DNA from: Flavobacterium endophyticum
GTDB lineage: Bacteria > Bacteroidota > Bacteroidia > Flavobacteriales > Flavobacteriaceae
Assembly: GCF_003634455.1 (NCBI RefSeq)
Contig: NZ_RBLC01000003.1
Span: 186,001-250,000 of the forward strand
Length of the DNA: 64,000 nucleotides
Reading direction: 5' to 3'
Shown here: positions 18,879 through 28,765 of the stretch, piece by piece
Layout of the letters: each line of letters opens with the position of its first letter
How positions within the stretch are numbered: the stretch's first letter is position 1
The notes under the pieces: model-generated
Told to the model about the DNA's origin: nothing
Databases searched by the model: none
What the model saw: the letters and a program-made list of their open reading frames with translations, nothing else
Program-made: the position numbers and the translations under genes

Positions 18879-19991
18879 TTAAGCTTTGACAGCTTTCTTT
18901 ATGTTCTCGATAAATTGGTCGAACAGATAAGAGGAATCATGCGGACCAGGACTTGCTTCTGGATGGTATTGTACAGAAAAGCAGTTTTTGTTCTTCATGC
19001 GCATTCCGGCTACCGTGCCATCATTGATATGAAGGTGCGTGATTTCTAGATCTGGATGTTTTTCTAGTTCTTCGCGGTTTACGGCAAATCCGTGGTTTTG
19101 CGACGTGATTTCTCCTTTTCCGGTAATCTCATTCTTCACAGGATGGTTTATTCCCCTATGCCCGTTAAACATCTTATACGTAGAGATTCCGTTAGCAAGC
19201 GCCAAAACTTGATGTCCGAGACAGATTCCGAAAACAGGATCGTCATTGGCCAAGATTTTCTTAGCAATATCAATAGCGCCATAAAGAGGGTCTGGGTCAC
19301 CAGGACCATTAGAAAGGAAGAATCCATCTGGATTAAACGCTTTCATCTCTTCATAGGTTGCATCAAAAGGAAACACTTTTATATAACAGTCTCTTTTGGC
19401 AAGATTTCTCAAGATGTTCTTCTTTATGCCCAGATCTAAGGCAGCAATTTTATAAGTTGCCGTTTCTTGTCCGACGAAGTAAGGCTCTTTAGTAGAAACT
19501 TTTGACGCTAATTCCAACCCTTTCATGTCTGGAACTTTTGCCAATAAGGCTTTTAGTTCATCAATAGATTTTCCGTCGGTAGAGATTACAGCGTTCATCG
19601 CTCCATTATCGCGGATATAGCTTACCAAGGCTCTTGTATCTACATCAGAAATGCAAACCAAGTTTTGCTTTTTGAAATAGTCCTCCAAGCTTCCAGAAGA
19701 ATTTGCACGGGAATGGCTGAATGAAAAGTTTTTACACACTAATCCAGAAATCATAATCTGGTCGGCCTCGATATCTTCGGCATTGACACCGTAGTTACCG
19801 ATGTGCGCATTAGTCGCCACCATGATCTGTCCGAAATAAGACGGATCGGTAAAGATTTCTTGGTAGCCTGTCATTCCGGTATTGAAGCAGACTTCGCCAA
19901 ACGTAGTTCCTTCTATTCCAATGGATTTTCCATAAAAAATTGTTCCGTCACTTAGCAGGAGGATTGCTTTTTGTCGTGTTGTGTATTTCAT
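18879..19991 (-). CDS. carA: carbamoyl-phosphate synthase small (glutaminase) subunit
   Basis: The protein hydrolyses glutamine and channels ammonia to the CarB subunit for carbamoyl phosphate, feeding arginine and pyrimidine synthesis. It has 370 residues. The N-terminal CPSase small-chain domain (ALLLSDGTIFYGKSIG) is followed by a class I glutamine amidotransferase domain with LSNGPGDP, the catalytic Cys in PVFGICLGHQVLALA and the His/Glu pair in SVQYHPEASPGP. All catalytic residues are present. carB is not adjacent. The gene sits downstream of rplQ on the same strand but after a strong terminator, with its own -7 box at 20029-20036. Confidence 0.97.
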   Translation of the reverse strand: MKYTTRQKAILLLSDGTIFYGKSIGIEGTTFGEVCFNTGMTGYQEIFTDPSYFGQIMVATNAHIGNYGVNAEDIEADQIMISGLVCKNFSFSHSRANSSGSLEDYFKKQNLVCISDVDTRALVSYIRDNGAMNAVISTDGKSIDELKALLAKVPDMKGLELASKVSTKEPYFVGQETATYKIAALDLGIKKNILRNLAKRDCYIKVFPFDATYEEMKAFNPDGFFLSNGPGDPDPLYGAIDIAKKILANDDPVFGICLGHQVLALANGISTYKMFNGHRGINHPVKNEITGKGEITSQNHGFAVNREELEKHPDLEITHLHINDGTVAGMRMKNKNCFSVQYHPEASPGPHDSSYLFDQFIENIKKAVKA

Positions 19992-20028
19992 TTTTAGTGT
20001 TGTGTTGTGTAGTTGCGGAATGCGATTG

Positions 20029-20036
20029 CAAATTTA
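20029..20036 (-). promoter_or_regulatory. -7 promoter element of carA
   Basis: TAAATTTG on the minus strand is an exact TAnnTTTG match about 37 bp before the ATG at 19991. Confidence 0.5.
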
Positions 20037-20118
20037 ATTCAAATTTGGAGTTTCTGAAAATTTATTTCTCCAAGAATTTTTCTGTCTCGTTTTATACCCA
20101 AGTAGTATTGGAATGGGC

Positions 20119-20157
20119 AAAAAAAAAGGATAAACTATAATAGCTTATCCTTTTTTT
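20119..20157 (-). terminator. terminator of the ribosomal-protein block (after rplQ)
   Basis: The stem AAAAAAAGGATAA / TTATCCTTTTTTT ends, on the minus strand, in a long T-run. It closes the 17-kb translation gene block. Confidence 0.85.
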
Positions 20158-20179
20158 ATTTATGAAATGAATTTCTTCA

Positions 20180-20692
20180 TTATTCTGCAGCGTCTGTAGA
20201 AGTTTCGGCAGCTGGTGCAGCTGGAGCTTCAGCCTTTGGAGCTTCTTCAACAGCAGTTTCTTCTGCTTTTTTAGCTTTTCCACCACGACGGCTTTTAGCT
20301 TTTTTAACTTCTTTTTTACCACCGTTGTAAAGTTCGTTGAAATCAACTAGCTCGATCATCGCCATATCAGCGTTATCACCTAGACGATTTCCAAGTTTGA
20401 TGATACGTGTGTATCCACCTGGACGATCTCCAACTTTAGCAGCTACGTCTCTGAAAAGATCAGTTACCGCATATTTACTTCTAAGGTAAGCAAAAACAAT
20501 ACGTCTGTTATGAGTAGTGTCTTGTTTTGATTTTGTAATCAAAGGCTCAACAAATTGTTTAAGCGCTTTAGCTTTAGCAACAGTAGTATTAATACGTTTG
20601 TGCTCTATTAGAGAACAAGCCATATTAGACAACATAGCTTTTCTATGCGCTGTCTGTCTGCTTAAGTGGTTGAATTTTTTTCCGTGTCTCAT
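20180..20692 (-). CDS. rplQ: 50S ribosomal protein L17
   Basis: The family core is residues 1-120 ([20 protein letters not shown], with [12 protein letters not shown]). It lies by the exit-tunnel side of the large subunit. At 170 residues it is about 45 longer than E. coli L17. The extra tail is rich in Lys, then Ala, Glu and Pro ([16 protein letters not shown] onward) and is probably disordered; such tails are familiar in Flavobacteriia. It is the last gene of the block, 62 bp after rpoA. Confidence 0.97.
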   Translation of the reverse strand: MRHGKKFNHLSRQTAHRKAMLSNMACSLIEHKRINTTVAKAKALKQFVEPLITKSKQDTTHNRRIVFAYLRSKYAVTDLFRDVAAKVGDRPGGYTRIIKLGNRLGDNADMAMIELVDFNELYNGGKKEVKKAKSRRGGKAKKAEETAVEEAPKAEAPAAPAAETSTDAAE

Positions 20693-20754
20693 GACGTGTT
20701 TTTTTTAACTCCATCTTGCTTCAATCCTCTTTGGAGAGCAAAATATGAAGTAAT

Positions 20755-21747
20755 TTATTCTTTATCTAATTTGTATTTTGCTAGATCCATACCGAAATGT
20801 AGGTTTTTCACAGCCACAAGCTCATCAAGCTCAGTCAATGATTTTTTACCGAAATTACGGAACTTCATCAAGTCATTCTTATTGAAAGATACTAGATCTC
20901 CGAGTGTATCCACTTCAGCCGCTTTCAAGCAATTTAATGCTCTCACTGACAGATCCATATCAACAAGCTTAGTTTTAAGCAATTGTCTCATGTGCAATGA
21001 CTCTTCGTCATATGATTCTGTCTGAGCGATTTCATCAGCTTCAAGTGTTATTCTTTCATCAGAGAACAGCATGAAATGGTGTATCAAAACTTTAGCAGCT
21101 TCTGTAAGAGCATCTTTTGGATTGATTGATCCATCAGTTTTGATTTCAAAAACTAATTTCTCGTAATCTGTTTTTTGCTCAACACGGAAGTTTTCTATTG
21201 CATATTTCACGTTCTTTACCGGAGTAAAGATAGAATCCGTGAAGATAGTACCGATGGCAGCGTTTTGTTTTTTGTTCTCTTCTGCAGGAACGTATCCTCT
21301 ACCTTTTTCAATAGTTAACTCCATATTCAAGTTAACCTTGCTATCTAAGTTGCAGATAACCAATTCTGGGTTCAATACTTGGAATCCAGAAATAAATTTT
21401 TGAAAATCTCCAGCAGTAATCTGGTCTTTGCCAGAAATTGAGATAGAAACAGATTCGTTATCGATATCTTCAATCTGACGTTTGAAACGTACTTGTTTTA
21501 GATTAAGGATAATTTCTGTAACATCTTCAACTACTCCTGAAATTGTAGAAAACTCGTGATCTACACCTTCGATACGAACAGATGTAATTGCATATCCTTC
21601 TAAAGCGGAAAGCAAGACTCTTCTAAGTGCATTACCAACAGTCAATCCATAGCCAGGTTCTAAAGGTCTGAATTCAAACTTACCTTCAAAATCGGTTGAA
21701 TCGATCATGATAACTTTATCGGGCTTCTGAAAATTAAATATTGCCAT
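20755..21747 (-). CDS. rpoA: DNA-directed RNA polymerase subunit alpha
   Basis: The protein has 330 residues. The N-terminal assembly domain (about 1-230) contains [22 protein letters not shown], the dimerisation motif. The C-terminal domain (about 250-330) holds [16 protein letters not shown] and [14 protein letters not shown], the helix-hairpin-helix that contacts UP-element DNA and activators. Its place between rpsD and rplQ is the standard alpha-operon order. Confidence 0.98.
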   Translation of the reverse strand: MAIFNFQKPDKVIMIDSTDFEGKFEFRPLEPGYGLTVGNALRRVLLSALEGYAITSVRIEGVDHEFSTISGVVEDVTEIILNLKQVRFKRQIEDIDNESVSISISGKDQITAGDFQKFISGFQVLNPELVICNLDSKVNLNMELTIEKGRGYVPAEENKKQNAAIGTIFTDSIFTPVKNVKYAIENFRVEQKTDYEKLVFEIKTDGSINPKDALTEAAKVLIHHFMLFSDERITLEADEIAQTESYDEESLHMRQLLKTKLVDMDLSVRALNCLKAAEVDTLGDLVSFNKNDLMKFRNFGKKSLTELDELVAVKNLHFGMDLAKYKLDKE

Positions 21748-21765
21748 ATGTTCGACTAGTGTCTA

Positions 21766-22371
21766 TTATTTGTTATACAACTCTACGATTAGCTGTTCTT
21801 TGATATTTTCTGGAATTTGAAGTCTCGCTGGAACTGAAACGAAAGTACCTTCTTTAAGGTCATTGTTCCAAGTAATCCACTCGTAAACGTGACTAGAATT
21901 AGATAATGAACGCTCGATAGCTTCTAAAGATTTAGATTTTTCACGAACAGCTACTTTATCTCCAGGTTTTAGGTGATAAGAAGGAATATTTACATTTTCA
22001 CCGTTAACAGTGATGTGTCTGTGAGAAACGATTTGACGTGCAGCTCTTCTAGAAGGAGCGATACCCATTCTGAATACTACGTTATCTAATCTAGCCTCAC
22101 AAAGTTGTAAAAGAACTTCACCTGTTACTCCTTTAGTAGCAGAAGCTTTTTCGAATAAGTTTCTGAATTGTTTTTCTAAAATTCCATAAGAATATTTAGC
22201 TTTTTGCTTTTCCATCAACTGGACAGCATATTCAGATTTCTTACCTCTTTTTTTAGCCATCCCGTGTTGTCCAGGTGGATAATTTCTTTTTTCGAAAGAT
22301 TTGTCATCTCCGAAGATTGCTTCGCCGAATTTACGAGCAATTTTAGTTTTTGGACCAGTATATCTTGCCAT
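21766..22371 (-). CDS. rpsD: 30S ribosomal protein S4
   Basis: The protein has 201 residues. It is a primary 16S rRNA binder that nucleates the small-subunit body. The S4 RNA-binding domain is visible as [20 protein letters not shown] with [18 protein letters not shown] (about residues 90-125). The N-terminal zinc-binding Cys cluster found in some S4 proteins is absent. In E. coli S4 represses the alpha operon. Here an 87-bp leader with a hairpin (22389-22440) separates rpsD from rpsK and could serve similar control. Confidence 0.98.
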   Translation of the reverse strand: MARYTGPKTKIARKFGEAIFGDDKSFEKRNYPPGQHGMAKKRGKKSEYAVQLMEKQKAKYSYGILEKQFRNLFEKASATKGVTGEVLLQLCEARLDNVVFRMGIAPSRRAARQIVSHRHITVNGENVNIPSYHLKPGDKVAVREKSKSLEAIERSLSNSSHVYEWITWNNDLKEGTFVSVPARLQIPENIKEQLIVELYNK

Positions 22372-22388
22372 TTCTAAAAATTAAATTA

Positions 22389-22440
22389 AGGTAGAGATTA
22401 TGAATTCAGGTCATATCCTCCGATAATCTATGATCTACCT
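22389..22440 (-). promoter_or_regulatory. hairpin leader of rpsD with an enclosed GGAGG
   Basis: In the transcript AGGTAG and GATTAT pair with ATAATC and CTACCT to form a two-part stem with unequal internal loops. The apical region contains GGAGG, then ATG ACC TGA, a two-codon reading frame at 22414-22406. The element fills most of the 87-bp gap before rpsD. A role as an S4 or ribosome-binding control site is inference. Confidence 0.45.
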
Positions 22441-22458
22441 AGTTATACTTAAATATAA

Positions 22459-22842
22459 TTAAACTCTACGTCTTTTTGGAGGACGACATCCATTGTGAGG
22501 CATTGGAGTAACGTCAATGATTTCTGTTACTTCAATTCCACCGTTATGTAGTGAACGGATAGCAGACTCACGTCCGTTTCCTGGTCCTTTTACATAAACT
22601 TTCACTTTTTTAAGTCCAGCTTCTAACGCTACTTTGCTACAATCTTCTGCTGCCATTTGAGCTGCATATGGAGTATTCTTTTTAGAACCTCTGAAGCCCA
22701 TTTTACCAGCTGAAGACCAAGAAATAACTTCACCTTTTTTGTTAGTCAAAGAAATGATGATGTTGTTAAAAGTTGCACTAATATGAGCTTCGCCTGTTGA
22801 TTCAACGATAACTTTACGTTTTTTTGCACTTGCCTTAGCCAT
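22459..22842 (-). CDS. rpsK: 30S ribosomal protein S11
   Basis: The protein has 127 residues. It lines the platform of the small subunit near the E site and the mRNA exit. The family sequence is clear: [20 protein letters not shown], then [19 protein letters not shown], and the basic C-terminus [18 protein letters not shown]. It lies 8 bp after rpsM. Confidence 0.98.
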   Translation of the reverse strand: MAKASAKKRKVIVESTGEAHISATFNNIIISLTNKKGEVISWSSAGKMGFRGSKKNTPYAAQMAAEDCSKVALEAGLKKVKVYVKGPGNGRESAIRSLHNGGIEVTEIIDVTPMPHNGCRPPKRRRV

Positions 22843-22850
22843 ACTACTTA

Positions 22851-23225
22851 TTATTTAGTTGCTTTTTTCTTGTTAGCAACAGTTTTTCTTTTACCTTTTC
22901 TTGTTCTAGAGTTGTTCTTAGTTCTTTGTCCTCTTAATGGAAGACCAGATCTGTGACGGATTCCTCTGTAGCATCCGATATCCATCAAACGTTTGATGTT
23001 TAATGAAATCTCTGAACGCAATTCACCTTCGATTTTGAAATATGAAACGGCATCACGGATAGCTCCGATTTCGTCATCATTCCAATCTTGAACTTTAGTA
23101 TCTTGGCTTACTTGAGCTTTTTCTAAAATCTCAATAGCTCTGCTTTTTCCTATTCCGAAGATATAAGTTAAAGCGATAACTCCTCTTTTGTTTTTAGGTA
23201 TATCTACCCCTGCTATTCTTGCCAT
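22851..23225 (-). CDS. rpsM: 30S ribosomal protein S13
   Basis: The protein has 124 residues. It sits in the head of the 30S subunit, contacts the P-site tRNA and bridges to the 50S subunit. It shows [20 protein letters not shown], the helix-turn region [14 protein letters not shown], and the signature [20 protein letters not shown] followed by a basic tail. It starts 2 bp after the rpmJ stop. Confidence 0.98.
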   Translation of the reverse strand: MARIAGVDIPKNKRGVIALTYIFGIGKSRAIEILEKAQVSQDTKVQDWNDDEIGAIRDAVSYFKIEGELRSEISLNIKRLMDIGCYRGIRHRSGLPLRGQRTKNNSRTRKGKRKTVANKKKATK

Positions 23226-23227
23226 AA

Positions 23228-23344
23228 CTATCCTTGTCTTTGTTTAAATCTAGGATTCTTTTTATTAATAACGTACAATCTTCCTTTTCTTCGTACGATA
23301 ATGCACTCGGCACTTCTTTTTTTAACTGATGCTCTTACTTTCAT
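23228..23344 (-). CDS. rpmJ: 50S ribosomal protein L36, zinc-free form
   Basis: The small ORF encodes 38 residues, starting [20 protein letters not shown] and ending NPRFKQRQG, which are family-specific. The usual CxxC...C...H zinc ligands are reduced to one Cys, so this is the zinc-independent form. It fits exactly in the 130-bp gap between infA and rpsM, its conserved place in the spc-alpha junction. Confidence 0.95.
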
Positions 23345-23354
23345 TTTAATAGCT

Positions 23355-23570
23355 TTAGTATCTATAAGTAATTCTTGCTTTTGACAGATCGTAAGGACTC
23401 ATTTCTAGTTTCACTTTATCGCCAGGCAATAACTTGATATAATGCATACGCATTTTTCCAGAGATGTGAGCAATTACAATATGTCCATTTTCTAACTCTA
23501 CACGGAACATCGCATTTGATAATGCTTCGATGATGGATCCGTCTTGTTCTATTGCTGATTGTTTTGCCAT
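23355..23570 (-). CDS. infA: translation initiation factor IF-1
   Basis: The protein has 71 residues forming one S1-like OB fold ([50 protein letters not shown]). It binds the ribosomal A site during initiation with IF-2 and IF-3. It lies 5 bp after secY and 10 bp before rpmJ. Confidence 0.98.
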   Translation of the reverse strand: MAKQSAIEQDGSIIEALSNAMFRVELENGHIVIAHISGKMRMHYIKLLPGDKVKLEMSPYDLSKARITYRY

Positions 23571-23575
23571 AAAAA

Positions 23576-24928
23576 TTAAGCTACTGCTTTTCTATTTTTA
23601 CCACTTTTCATCAAACCGTCGTAATGCTTGTTCAACAAATAAGAATTAATTTGCTGGATAGTATCACTTGCAACTCCAACCATAATCAATAACGATGTAC
23701 CTCCATAAAACAAGGCCCAAGATGGTTGAACACTCAAAACACTTACAACAATTGCTGGGAACACAGCTATTAAAGCAAGAAATAATGAACCTGGGAACGT
23801 TATATAGGACATGATTTTATCTAAAAACTCAGAAGTTTCTGCTCCCGGTCTAATTCCAGGAATGAAACCACCACTTCTTTTTAGATCATCTGCCATTTTA
23901 TTTGTAGGTACTGTAATTGCGGTGTAAAAGTAAGTAAAAACTATGATTAACAGAGCAAAAACCAGATTATACTGCCATCCGAAGATATTCTGGAAAGCGG
24001 TACTCACTGAAGTAGCTGTTTCTGAACTAGATAGACCAGCCAAAGCAGCAGGAATGAACATAATTGCTTGAGCAAAAATGATCGGCATAACTCCAGAAGC
24101 GTTAAGCTTCAATGGAATCCACTGTCTGTTTCCTCCTTGTTCGAATTCACCAGAAGCGGTACGACGAGCATACTGCACCGGAATCTTTCGAACGGCCATT
24201 ACTAATAGAACACAAGCTACGATGACGAGCAACCAAATTATTACTTCGAAAACCAATAGCATTGGACCACCGTTATTGTTTGTTACTCTAGTAGAGAATT
24301 CTTGGATGAATGCTTGTGGCATTCTCGCAATAATACCTACCATGATCAATAACGATATACCGTTTCCAATTCCTTTATCAGTAATTTTTTCACCCAGCCA
24401 CATTGCGAAGATAGTACCTGAAACAAGTATTACCACAGATAAGAACTGGAACGCAAAAGGCGAGATCAATCCTGGGTTCACATTAGAAAGGAAAGCTTCT
24501 CCTGGCAAAGTTCTGTAAAGATTGAAAATATAACCTGGCGCTTGAACTAAAGTAATAACAATAGTCAACCAACGCGTGATTTGGTTCATTTTCTTTCTCC
24601 CACTTTCACCATCTTTCTGTAGTTTTTGAAGGTAAGGCACAGCAATACCCATCAATTGAACTACAATAGATGCAGAGATATACGGCATGATACCCAATGC
24701 AAATACAGATGCTTGCGAAAACGCACCACCTGTAAATACATCGATTAACCATCCTATTCCTTCTTTTGTTTGATCAGTAAGTCCATTTAACTTAGTCGCA
24801 TCAATACCTGGAAGTGTTACCTGAGCACCAAAACGATACACCAATAACAAACCAAGAGTAACTAAAATTCTATTTTTTAGTTCTTCAATCTTCCAAACAT
24901 TGCTTAACGATTCTATAAATTTCTTCAT
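23576..24928 (-). CDS. secY: protein translocase subunit SecY
   Basis: The protein has 450 residues with ten predicted membrane helices. It is the channel-forming subunit of the Sec translocon, which handles the many signal-peptide proteins of this window. Family motifs include [15 protein letters not shown] (the plug-adjacent helix 2 region), [17 protein letters not shown] and [13 protein letters not shown]. The cytoplasmic loop [11 protein letters not shown] is the SecA/ribosome-contact region. It lies between rplO and infA as in most bacteria. Confidence 0.98.
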   Translation of the reverse strand: MKKFIESLSNVWKIEELKNRILVTLGLLLVYRFGAQVTLPGIDATKLNGLTDQTKEGIGWLIDVFTGGAFSQASVFALGIMPYISASIVVQLMGIAVPYLQKLQKDGESGRKKMNQITRWLTIVITLVQAPGYIFNLYRTLPGEAFLSNVNPGLISPFAFQFLSVVILVSGTIFAMWLGEKITDKGIGNGISLLIMVGIIARMPQAFIQEFSTRVTNNNGGPMLLVFEVIIWLLVIVACVLLVMAVRKIPVQYARRTASGEFEQGGNRQWIPLKLNASGVMPIIFAQAIMFIPAALAGLSSSETATSVSTAFQNIFGWQYNLVFALLIIVFTYFYTAITVPTNKMADDLKRSGGFIPGIRPGAETSEFLDKIMSYITFPGSLFLALIAVFPAIVVSVLSVQPSWALFYGGTSLLIMVGVASDTIQQINSYLLNKHYDGLMKSGKNRKAVA

Positions 24929-24942
24929 CTTGATTATAAGAA

Positions 24943-25398
24943 TTATAAAGTTACGGCTTCTCCACCAGCAGCTTCGATTGCAGCTTTTGCAGTAGCAGTA
25001 AATTTATGAGCGGTTACCTTTAATTTAGCTTTCAATTCACCTCTTCCCAAAATCTTTACGATTTCGTTTTTAGTTGCCAAACGGTTAGCTACGAAAACTG
25101 TCATATCAACAGTATTATCTGTAACAATTCCATTATCAACCAAAGCTTGAAGCGTATCAAGGTTTACACCTTCGTATTCTTTACGATTGATGTTTTTGAA
25201 ACCAAATTTAGGCACACGTCTTTGAAGTGGCATTTGACCTCCTTCAAAACCAATCTTTTTAGAATAACCAGAACGAGATTTAGCTCCTTTGTGACCTCTT
25301 GCAGAAGTACCACCTTTTCCAGAACCTTCTCCTCTACCTAATCTTTTGTTTTGATTGTGCGTTGAGCCTTCAGCTGGCTGTAAGTTACTTAAATTCAT
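24943..25398 (-). CDS. rplO: 50S ribosomal protein L15
   Basis: The protein has 151 residues. The glycine- and basic-rich N-terminus LGRGEGSGKGGTSARGHKGA penetrates 23S rRNA, and the globular C-terminus has KVTAHKFTATAKAAIEAAGG. It joins late in 50S assembly. It lies 12 bp after rpmD. Confidence 0.98.
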   Translation of the reverse strand: MNLSNLQPAEGSTHNQNKRLGRGEGSGKGGTSARGHKGAKSRSGYSKKIGFEGGQMPLQRRVPKFGFKNINRKEYEGVNLDTLQALVDNGIVTDNTVDMTVFVANRLATKNEIVKILGRGELKAKLKVTAHKFTATAKAAIEAAGGEAVTL

Positions 25399-25410
25399 AA
25401 CTATAATTTG

Positions 25411-25593
25411 TTATTTAGCTTCTTCAACAGAAACTAAGTGTTTTACTTTGTTTATCATCCCAAGGATAGCAGGATTTGAATCATGCTCCACAACTTGTCC
25501 CATTTTACGAAGACCTAAAGCTTCAAGACCTCTTTTCTGAGATAGAGGACAATTGATTTTGCTTCTAACTTGTTTTACTAATAATTTCGCCAT
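25411..25593 (-). CDS. rpmD: 50S ribosomal protein L30
   Basis: The protein has 60 residues, the normal bacterial length. The family pattern is [20 protein letters not shown] with [20 protein letters not shown]. It contacts 23S rRNA domain II at the base of the subunit. It lies 12 bp after rpsE. Confidence 0.97.
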   Translation of the reverse strand: MAKLLVKQVRSKINCPLSQKRGLEALGLRKMGQVVEHDSNPAILGMINKVKHLVSVEEAK

Positions 25594-25605
25594 AATTTCC
25601 TTGAA

Positions 25606-26130
25606 TTAACCTTTAAAAACTTTCTCTAAAGAAACACCTCTTTGTTTTGCAACAGTATAAGCGCTTCTCATTTGCAATAAAGCATCAAAAGTTGCTTTTA
25701 CCACGTTGTGAGGATTCGAAGAACCTTGAGATTTTGACAATACGTCGTGAATTCCAACTGATTCAAGAACTGAACGAACAGCTCCACCAGCGATAACTCC
25801 TGTACCATGAGATGCAGGGATCAAGAAAACACGTGCTCCACCAAATTTACCTTTTTGTTCGTGAGGAACAGTTTTGCTGCTCAATGGAATTTTCACAAGA
25901 TTTTTCTTTGCATCTTCTACTGCTTTAGCAATAGCTTCAGAAACATCTTTAGATTTTCCAAGACCATGTCCAACTACACCATTCTCGTCGCCTACAACTA
26001 CAATTGCAGAAAAACCAAAAGCTCTACCACCTTTTGTAACTTTAGTTACACGGTTCACACTCACCAAACGATCCTTTAATTCAAGTCCACTTGGTTTTAC
26101 TAACTCTACGTTTTTGTATTTATGATACAT
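25606..26130 (-). CDS. rpsE: 30S ribosomal protein S5
   Basis: The protein has 174 residues. The N-terminal double-stranded-RNA-like domain has [40 protein letters not shown], and the C-terminal domain [20 protein letters not shown]. It lies at the mRNA entry and affects decoding accuracy. It begins 6 bp after rplR. Confidence 0.98.
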   Translation of the reverse strand: MYHKYKNVELVKPSGLELKDRLVSVNRVTKVTKGGRAFGFSAIVVVGDENGVVGHGLGKSKDVSEAIAKAVEDAKKNLVKIPLSSKTVPHEQKGKFGGARVFLIPASHGTGVIAGGAVRSVLESVGIHDVLSKSQGSSNPHNVVKATFDALLQMRSAYTVAKQRGVSLEKVFKG

Positions 26131-26136
26131 AATTTC

Positions 26137-26490
26137 TTAGAATTTAAGTCCAGCCGCTCTAGCGCCTTCTGCTAATGATTTAATACGACCGTGATATAGA
26201 TACCCACCTCTATCGAAGGTAACAGTTTCAATTCCGGCTTTTAACGCTTTTTCTGCTACCAATTTTCCAACTGATGCTGCAACTTCAACGTTTGTACCTT
26301 TAGTACCTACTTCTTTCTCTCTAGATGAAGCAGCCAATAAAGTAACACCATTTACATCGTCTATGAGCTGTGCATAGATTTCTTTGTTACTTCTGAATAC
26401 AGAAAGTCTTGGTTTTGCGGCAGTACCGCTTACGATTTTTCTGATTCTGAATTTAATTCTCTGTCTTCTTTCAGATTTTGTTAATGACAT
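26137..26490 (-). CDS. rplR: 50S ribosomal protein L18
   Basis: The protein has 117 residues. It binds 5S rRNA in the central protuberance together with L5. Visible are the basic N-terminus [38 protein letters not shown], and the C-terminal [20 protein letters not shown]. It lies 12 bp after rplF. Confidence 0.98.
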   Translation of the reverse strand: MSLTKSERRQRIKFRIRKIVSGTAAKPRLSVFRSNKEIYAQLIDDVNGVTLLAASSREKEVGTKGTNVEVAASVGKLVAEKALKAGIETVTFDRGGYLYHGRIKSLAEGARAAGLKF

Positions 26491-26502
26491 AATCTTTTAT
26501 TT

Positions 26503-27045
26503 TTAAGCTGATTTACCTGCTTTTCTTCTTAATACTTCACCAACAAACTTAACTCCTTTTCCTTTGTAAGGTTCTGGTTTACGGAAATTTCTAATTTTCG
26601 CAGCCACTTGTCCTACAAGTTGTTTATCGAAAGATGTTAATTTTACGATTGGATTTTTACCTTTCTCAGAAACTGTCTCCAATTTAACTTCAGGAGCGAT
26701 TTCTAAAATGATGTTATGAGAAAATCCAAGAGCCAAGTCAAGTTTTTGTCCTTGGTTAGAAGCTCTGTAACCTACCCCAACCAATTCTAATTCTTTTGTA
26801 AAACCTTCAGATACACCAATAATCATGTTATTGATTAATGATCTATATAATCCGTGTTTTGCTCTTTGATCTTTTTGATCAGATGATCTTTCAACTAGAA
26901 CTTGACCATCTTCAACTTTTACAGTAACATCAGAATATTCCTGAGTAAGTTGACCTAATTTTCCTTTTACTGTAATTACTCCTTCTGCAACTTCTACAGT
27001 TACTCCAGCTGGAACTACAATTGGATTTTTACCTATTCTTGACAT
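26503..27045 (-). CDS. rplF: 50S ribosomal protein L6
   Basis: The protein has 180 residues in two repeats of the L6 fold (MSRIGKNPIVVPAGVTVEV; YRSLINNMIIGVSEGFTKEL), with the signature KIRNFRKPEPYKGKGVKF near the C-terminus. It sits by the sarcin-ricin loop and the factor-binding site. It lies 15 bp after rpsH. Confidence 0.98.
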   Translation of the reverse strand: MSRIGKNPIVVPAGVTVEVAEGVITVKGKLGQLTQEYSDVTVKVEDGQVLVERSSDQKDQRAKHGLYRSLINNMIIGVSEGFTKELELVGVGYRASNQGQKLDLALGFSHNIILEIAPEVKLETVSEKGKNPIVKLTSFDKQLVGQVAAKIRNFRKPEPYKGKGVKFVGEVLRRKAGKSA

Positions 27046-27060
27046 CGTTAAGTCGTTTTA

Positions 27061-27459
27061 TTAGTATACGTAACAAATTACCTCACCACCAATGTTCAAT
27101 TGCTTAGCTTGTTTTCCAGTCATCAATCCTCTTGATGTAGAAACAATAGCAATTCCTAATCCGTTAAGGATTCTTGGAAGGTTAGAAGCACCTGCATATT
27201 TACGCAAACCTGGTTTACTAATTCTTTGGATATCTTTGATTACCGGCTCTTTAGTATCTTTATCATACTTCAAAGCGATTTTGATTGAACCCTGAACAGA
27301 GTTGTCTTCAAATTTGTAGCTCAAGATATAACCTTGATCAAATAAAATCTTTGTGATTTCTTTTTTAAGATTAGAAGCAGGAATTTCAACGACTTTGTGG
27401 TTTGCAGCCACAGCGTTTCTAACTCTTGTCAAATAATCCGCAATAGGATCTGTATACAT
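27061..27459 (-). CDS. rpsH: 30S ribosomal protein S8
   Basis: The protein has 132 residues. It binds 16S rRNA helix 21 early in assembly and in E. coli represses the spc operon. It shows [20 protein letters not shown] and the C-terminal signature [20 protein letters not shown] with [10 protein letters not shown] 153-bp gap with strong RNA structure precedes it, tying with the rplC leader as the longest gap in the ribosomal block. Confidence 0.98.
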   Translation of the reverse strand: MYTDPIADYLTRVRNAVAANHKVVEIPASNLKKEITKILFDQGYILSYKFEDNSVQGSIKIALKYDKDTKEPVIKDIQRISKPGLRKYAGASNLPRILNGLGIAIVSTSRGLMTGKQAKQLNIGGEVICYVY

Positions 27460-27489
27460 ATAATTAAAATTGCGGTTTTGGTATTCGTC

Positions 27490-27502
27490 CCGGACTTTCC
27501 GG
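27490..27502 (-). promoter_or_regulatory. short perfect hairpin before rpsH
   Basis: CCGGA and TCCGG, separated by three bases, form a 5-bp GC-rich hairpin 31 bp upstream of the rpsH ATG. It lies in the same gap as the larger hairpin at 27539-27590. Confidence 0.4.
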
Positions 27503-27538
27503 TAGAACCTGAAACCATTAAAACTTACTAATTAATCA

Positions 27539-27590
27539 ACAGATAGTTGCCGGTTCGCGGCAAAAATCCGGCAAACTTACAACTATCTGT
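27539..27590 (-). promoter_or_regulatory. strong stem-loop between rpsN and rpsH
   Basis: The arms ACAGATAGTTG (27539-27549) and CAACTATCTGT (27580-27590) form a perfect 11-bp inverted repeat. Inside it GCCGG and CCGGC can pair as a second stem. The following bases on the minus strand are not a T-run, so it is not a typical terminator. It is a candidate cis-acting RNA, for example an S8 target or an RNA-processing site. Confidence 0.55.
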
Positions 27591-27612
27591 CGAGAAAACA
27601 AAATTTTTGATT

Positions 27613-27882
27613 TTACCAGCTGGCTTTTTTAACTCCTGGTATCAATCCATTATTAGCCATTTCACGGAAAGTTACACGTGAAATACCGAATTGACGCATA
27701 TACCCTCTAGGTCTTCCAGTTAATTTGCAACGGTTGTGCAAACGAACAGGAGAAGCATTTTTCGGTAATTTTTGTAGGCCTTCATAATCTCCAGCTTCTA
27801 ATAAAGCTTTTCTTTTTTCAGCATACTTTGCTACCGTTTTTTCTCTTTTTACCTCACGGGCTTTCATTGATTCTTTAGCCAT
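27613..27882 (-). CDS. rpsN: 30S ribosomal protein S14, zinc-free form
   Basis: The protein has 89 residues, the longer zinc-free type with one Cys ([20 protein letters not shown]). The 61-residue zinc-binding type would have two CxxC motifs. It lies in the 30S head. It starts 3 bp after rplE and is followed by the structured 153-bp gap. Confidence 0.98.
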   Translation of the reverse strand: MAKESMKAREVKREKTVAKYAEKRKALLEAGDYEGLQKLPKNASPVRLHNRCKLTGRPRGYMRQFGISRVTFREMANNGLIPGVKKASW

Positions 27883-27885
27883 AAC

Positions 27886-28437
27886 TTAATTCTTTTTAAA
27901 AGGTAATCCTAATTCTGCTAATAATGACTTCGCTTCTTTGTCTGTTTTTGCAGTCGTAACAAAGGTAATGTCCATTCCTGAGATTTTATTTACTTTGTCA
28001 ATATCAATTTCTGGGAAAATGATTTGTTCCAAAACTCCAAGGTTGTAATTTCCTCTTCCGTCAAAACCAGTAGCTTTGATTCCGCTAAAGTCTCTTACTC
28101 GTGGCAATGAAGATGTAATCAATCTGTCTAAGAACTCATACATTCTTTCGCCACGCAAAGTAACTTTTGCACCAATTGGCATTCCTTTTCTCAATTTGAA
28201 TGACGCAACGTCTTTCTTAGAAATAGTTGATACTGCTTTTTGACCTGTAATTTTTGTCAACTCTTCAACTGCATAATCGATAAGTTTTTTATCAGATACA
28301 GCGGCACCAACTCCACGGCTCAAAACGATTTTTTCCAATTTAGGAACTTGCATTACGTTTTTGTAACCGAATTCTTCTTTAAGTGCAGAGATCACTCTGT
28401 CCTTATATTCTTGTTTTAGTCTAGGTATATAAGCCAT
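27886..28437 (-). CDS. rplE: 50S ribosomal protein L5
   Basis: The protein has 183 residues from the ATG at 28437. A GTG directly before it (28440) is also in frame but overlaps the rplX stop. L5 binds 5S rRNA and contacts P-site tRNA. It shows [60 protein letters not shown] and the C-terminal [20 protein letters not shown]. Confidence 0.98.
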   Translation of the reverse strand: MAYIPRLKQEYKDRVISALKEEFGYKNVMQVPKLEKIVLSRGVGAAVSDKKLIDYAVEELTKITGQKAVSTISKKDVASFKLRKGMPIGAKVTLRGERMYEFLDRLITSSLPRVRDFSGIKATGFDGRGNYNLGVLEQIIFPEIDIDKVNKISGMDITFVTTAKTDKEAKSLLAELGLPFKKN

Positions 28438-28439
28438 CA

Positions 28440-28754
28440 CTATAATACTTGATTAGATTTTTTTGAAAATCTTACTTTCTTATCTCCTTCTACTTTCACA
28501 CCTGTTCTTGTAGCTTCCTTAGTTTTAGGATCTATAAGAGATAGGTTAGAAATATGTATTGGAGCTTCTTTCTTAACGATACCACCTTGAGGGTTTTTCG
28601 CACTTGGTTTCGTGTGTTTTGAAACCATGTTAACACCTTCAACAATCGCTTTATTTTTTTCACGATCTACACGTACAACTTTACCTTCAGAACCTTTATG
28701 GTCACCTGCGATAACTCTTACTGTATCTCCTGATTTGATTTTTAGCTTTATCAT
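28440..28754 (-). CDS. rplX: 50S ribosomal protein L24
   Basis: The protein has 104 residues. The KOW motif is clear ([20 protein letters not shown]), followed by [20 protein letters not shown]. It starts 50S assembly by binding the 5' end of 23S rRNA. Its stop lies directly before the rplE start. Confidence 0.98.
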   Translation of the reverse strand: MIKLKIKSGDTVRVIAGDHKGSEGKVVRVDREKNKAIVEGVNMVSKHTKPSAKNPQGGIVKKEAPIHISNLSLIDPKTKEATRTGVKVEGDKKVRFSKKSNQVL

Positions 28755-28765
28755 CTTGTAAATAA

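Noticed and set aside
23576..25398. Long open frames antisense to ribosomal protein and secY genes.
   Set aside because: They lie opposite highly conserved genes, have no promoter or family resemblance, and mirror the codon bias of the true genes.
27485..27505. On the minus strand GGAAAGTCCGGGA resembles the conserved CR-I core of bacterial RNase P RNA.
   Set aside because: Only about 30 bp remain before the rpsH start, far too little for the ~350-nt RNA, and no other RNase P element is visible. The match is explained by the small CCGGA/TCCGG hairpin.
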